From Pseudomonadota bacterium (GTDB lineage Bacteria > Pseudomonadota > Gammaproteobacteria > Steroidobacterales > Steroidobacteraceae): DNA of 5,589 nucleotides. Where the stretch lies: positions 1 through 5,589 of the forward strand of contig JAJXZV010000249.1 in NCBI GenBank assembly GCA_021779875.1, given 5' to 3'. This document shows, in pieces, positions 1 through 5,589 of the stretch. Numbering within the stretch: position 1 is the stretch's first letter; every line of letters starts with the position of its first letter. The notes beneath the pieces were generated by a model. That model searched no databases, was not told the DNA's origin, and worked only from the letters and a program-made list of their open reading frames with translations. The translations under genes were made by a program, and so were the position numbers.

Positions 1-812
<812 letters not shown>

Positions 813-841
813 GGACGTTTCGGCCTAGGAGCACCTGAAGC

Positions 842-1321
842 ATGGATATCGCAGTCACGCTGATCATCCAGGGTCTCGCGTTCTTCGCGGTGGCCCTGGT
901 CGTCATGCGCTATTTGTGGCCGCCGCTCATGGCGGCGATCGAGGCGCGGCAGAAGAAGATCGCCGAGGGCCTCGCCGCCGGCAGCCGCGCGCAGAAGGAT
1001 CTGGAGGAGGCGCAGCTCAAGGCGCAGCAGATCATCCGCGAGGCTCGCGACAAGGCCGTGCAGATCGTCGATCAGGCCGGCAAGCGCGCCGCCGAGATCG
1101 TCGAGGAAGCGAAGGGTGCCGCCCAGGCCGAGAGCCGGCGCATCGTCACCCAGGCGCACGAGGAGATCGCGCTCGACACGACACGCGCGCGCGAGGGCCT
1201 GCGCAAGCAGGTCGCCACGCTCGCCGTCCGGGGCGCCGCGCAGCTGCTCGAGCGGGAGATCGACGCGAAATCCCACGCCTCGCTCCTCGACAAGCTCGAG
1301 CTGGAGCTCGTGAATGGCTGA
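842..1321 (+). CDS. atpF: F1Fo ATP synthase subunit b (peripheral stalk)
   Basis: Subunit b (159 aa; E. coli 156) dimerises to form the peripheral stalk that holds the alpha3beta3 head still against rotation. One N-terminal membrane helix (about residues 4-24) is followed by the family motif WPPLMAAIEARQ (26-37), whose Arg36 matches the conserved E. coli residue. Residues from about 38 to 125 are a long, charged Ala/Glu/Lys/Arg-rich helix of the coiled-coil type, with REARDKA, EEAKGAAQAE and LRKQVATLAV segments. The C-terminal region (about 130-159) would bind delta. AGGAG (827-831) lies 10 nt before the ATG and supports this start. The last 8 nt overlap the start of atpH, so the two stator genes are probably translationally coupled. 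There is a single b gene, with no b' paralogue in the window, as expected for non-photosynthetic proteobacteria. Confidence 0.97.
   Translation: MDIAVTLIIQGLAFFAVALVVMRYLWPPLMAAIEARQKKIAEGLAAGSRAQKDLEEAQLKAQQIIREARDKAVQIVDQAGKRAAEIVEEAKGAAQAESRRIVTQAHEEIALDTTRAREGLRKQVATLAVRGAAQLLEREIDAKSHASLLDKLELELVNG
1297..1310 (+). promoter_or_regulatory. Possible hairpin containing the atpH Shine-Dalgarno site
   Basis: Inverted repeat CGAGCT-GG-AGCTCG lies within the last codons of atpF. A realistic fold is five base pairs closed by a 4-nt loop. The best atpH Shine-Dalgarno match, GGAG (1303-1306), sits in the loop and 3' arm, 7 nt before the atpH ATG. The fold could limit independent initiation on atpH, so that ribosomes finishing atpF open the site. 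The stem is short, and the repeat also follows from the coded Leu-Glu-Leu-Glu-Leu stretch, so it may be incidental. Confidence 0.35.
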
Positions 1322-1850
1322 AGCGGCCACGATCGCCCGTCCGTATGCGAAGGCGGCCTTCATGGCGGCGCGCGACTCGAAGTCGCTCGCCGACTGGGGC
1401 CGGGCCACCGCCGCCGCGGCCGCCCTGGCCGCCGAGCCGAAGGTCGCCGCGATGTTCGCGGACCCGAAGCTGCGCACCGACGACCTCGTCGGTGTGTTCG
1501 CCGGGCTCGGCGGCGACGCCGTCGACGGTCAGTGGCGCAACTTCGTGCGCTTGCTCGCCGAGAACAAGCGGCTCGACGTGCTGCCCCAGATCGCGGCGCA
1601 ATACGATGCCCTGCGGCTCGAGCACGAGAACGAGCTCGACGTGCACGTGACCACGGCGGCCGTGCTCGACGAGGCGCAGCGCGCCAAGCTCGCCGCCTCC
1701 TTGAAGACCCGCTTCAAGCGCAACGTCCGCCTGAGCACCGCCGTCGATCCGGCGCTGATCGGCGGGGCGGTCATCCAGGCGGGCGATCTGGTCATCGACG
1801 GGTCCCTCAAGGGGCGCCTCGAGCGATTGGCCACCGAATTAAGCAGTTGA
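1314..1850 (+). CDS. atpH: F1 ATP synthase subunit delta (stator cap)
   Basis: Delta (178 aa; E. coli 177) sits on top of the alpha3beta3 head and joins it to the b dimer. The N-terminal helical domain (about residues 1-105) begins with the family signature IARPYAKAAF (7-16), which binds alpha N termini, and includes the conserved LLAENKRLDVLP stretch. The C-terminal domain carries GAVIQAGDLVIDGS (Gly157-Asp158 and Asp162-Gly163-Ser164), followed by LKGRLERLATEL at the end, matching the E. coli tail. The start overlaps the end of atpF by 8 nt (shared ATGGCTGA). The position of IARPYAKAAF, six residues after Met1, agrees with the family and fixes the start. GGAG is 7 nt upstream, inside atpF. 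atpA follows 18 nt after the stop. The protein is Ala-rich around residues 30-48, which is in keeping with the GC-rich genome. Confidence 0.97.
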   Translation: MAEAATIARPYAKAAFMAARDSKSLADWGRATAAAAALAAEPKVAAMFADPKLRTDDLVGVFAGLGGDAVDGQWRNFVRLLAENKRLDVLPQIAAQYDALRLEHENELDVHVTTAAVLDEAQRAKLAASLKTRFKRNVRLSTAVDPALIGGAVIQAGDLVIDGSLKGRLERLATELSS

Positions 1851-1868
1851 ATGTAGGAAACGCTAACC

Positions 1869-3404
<1,536 letters not shown>

Positions 3405-3405
3405 C

Positions 3406-5589
<2,184 letters not shown>

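Noticed and set aside
916..1650. Plus-strand out-of-frame open stretch (244 codons) inside atpF/atpH
   Set aside because: Arg/Pro-rich shifted-frame translation over two clear genes.

Overview
The window is the central part of a bacterial F1Fo ATP synthase (atp) operon. All genes lie on the + strand in the canonical order a-c-b-delta-alpha-gamma-beta: atpB (5' end cut by the window), atpE, atpF, atpH, atpA, atpG and atpD (3' end cut). Every reading frame is intact, and I see no frameshift, mobile element, RNA gene, CRISPR array or extra inserted gene. Genes fill almost the whole window. The longest non-coding gap is 43 nt, between atpB and atpE.

The organism looks like a GC-rich (about two-thirds G+C by eye) proteobacterium, most likely a gammaproteobacterium. 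The subunits align almost without gaps to my memory of the E. coli proteins: the Walker A motif of alpha falls at the same residue numbers, gamma is 287 aa, and the beta C-terminal half is nearly the same. A six-residue insertion in beta, just before Walker B, recalls Xanthomonadales-like lineages. That placement comes from memory and is not proven here.

Layout: positions 1-812 hold the proton-channel part of Fo (subunit a with its essential Arg, subunit c with its ion-binding Asp). Positions 842-1850 hold the peripheral stalk (b and delta, genes overlapping by 8 nt). Positions 1869-5589 hold the catalytic head and central shaft (alpha, gamma, beta). Together they build the machine that couples proton flow through the a/c interface to rotation of the c-ring and gamma, and so to ATP synthesis in the alpha3beta3 head, with b2-delta as the stator. 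The promoter, any atpI, and atpC (epsilon) would lie outside the window.

I found no new biological system; this is a conserved housekeeping locus. The points worth a second look are small: a perfect 16-bp palindrome at the atpA/atpG junction where atpG lacks a clear Shine-Dalgarno site, a possible hairpin over the atpH ribosome-binding site, the insertion in beta, and a longer loop between the last two helices of subunit a.
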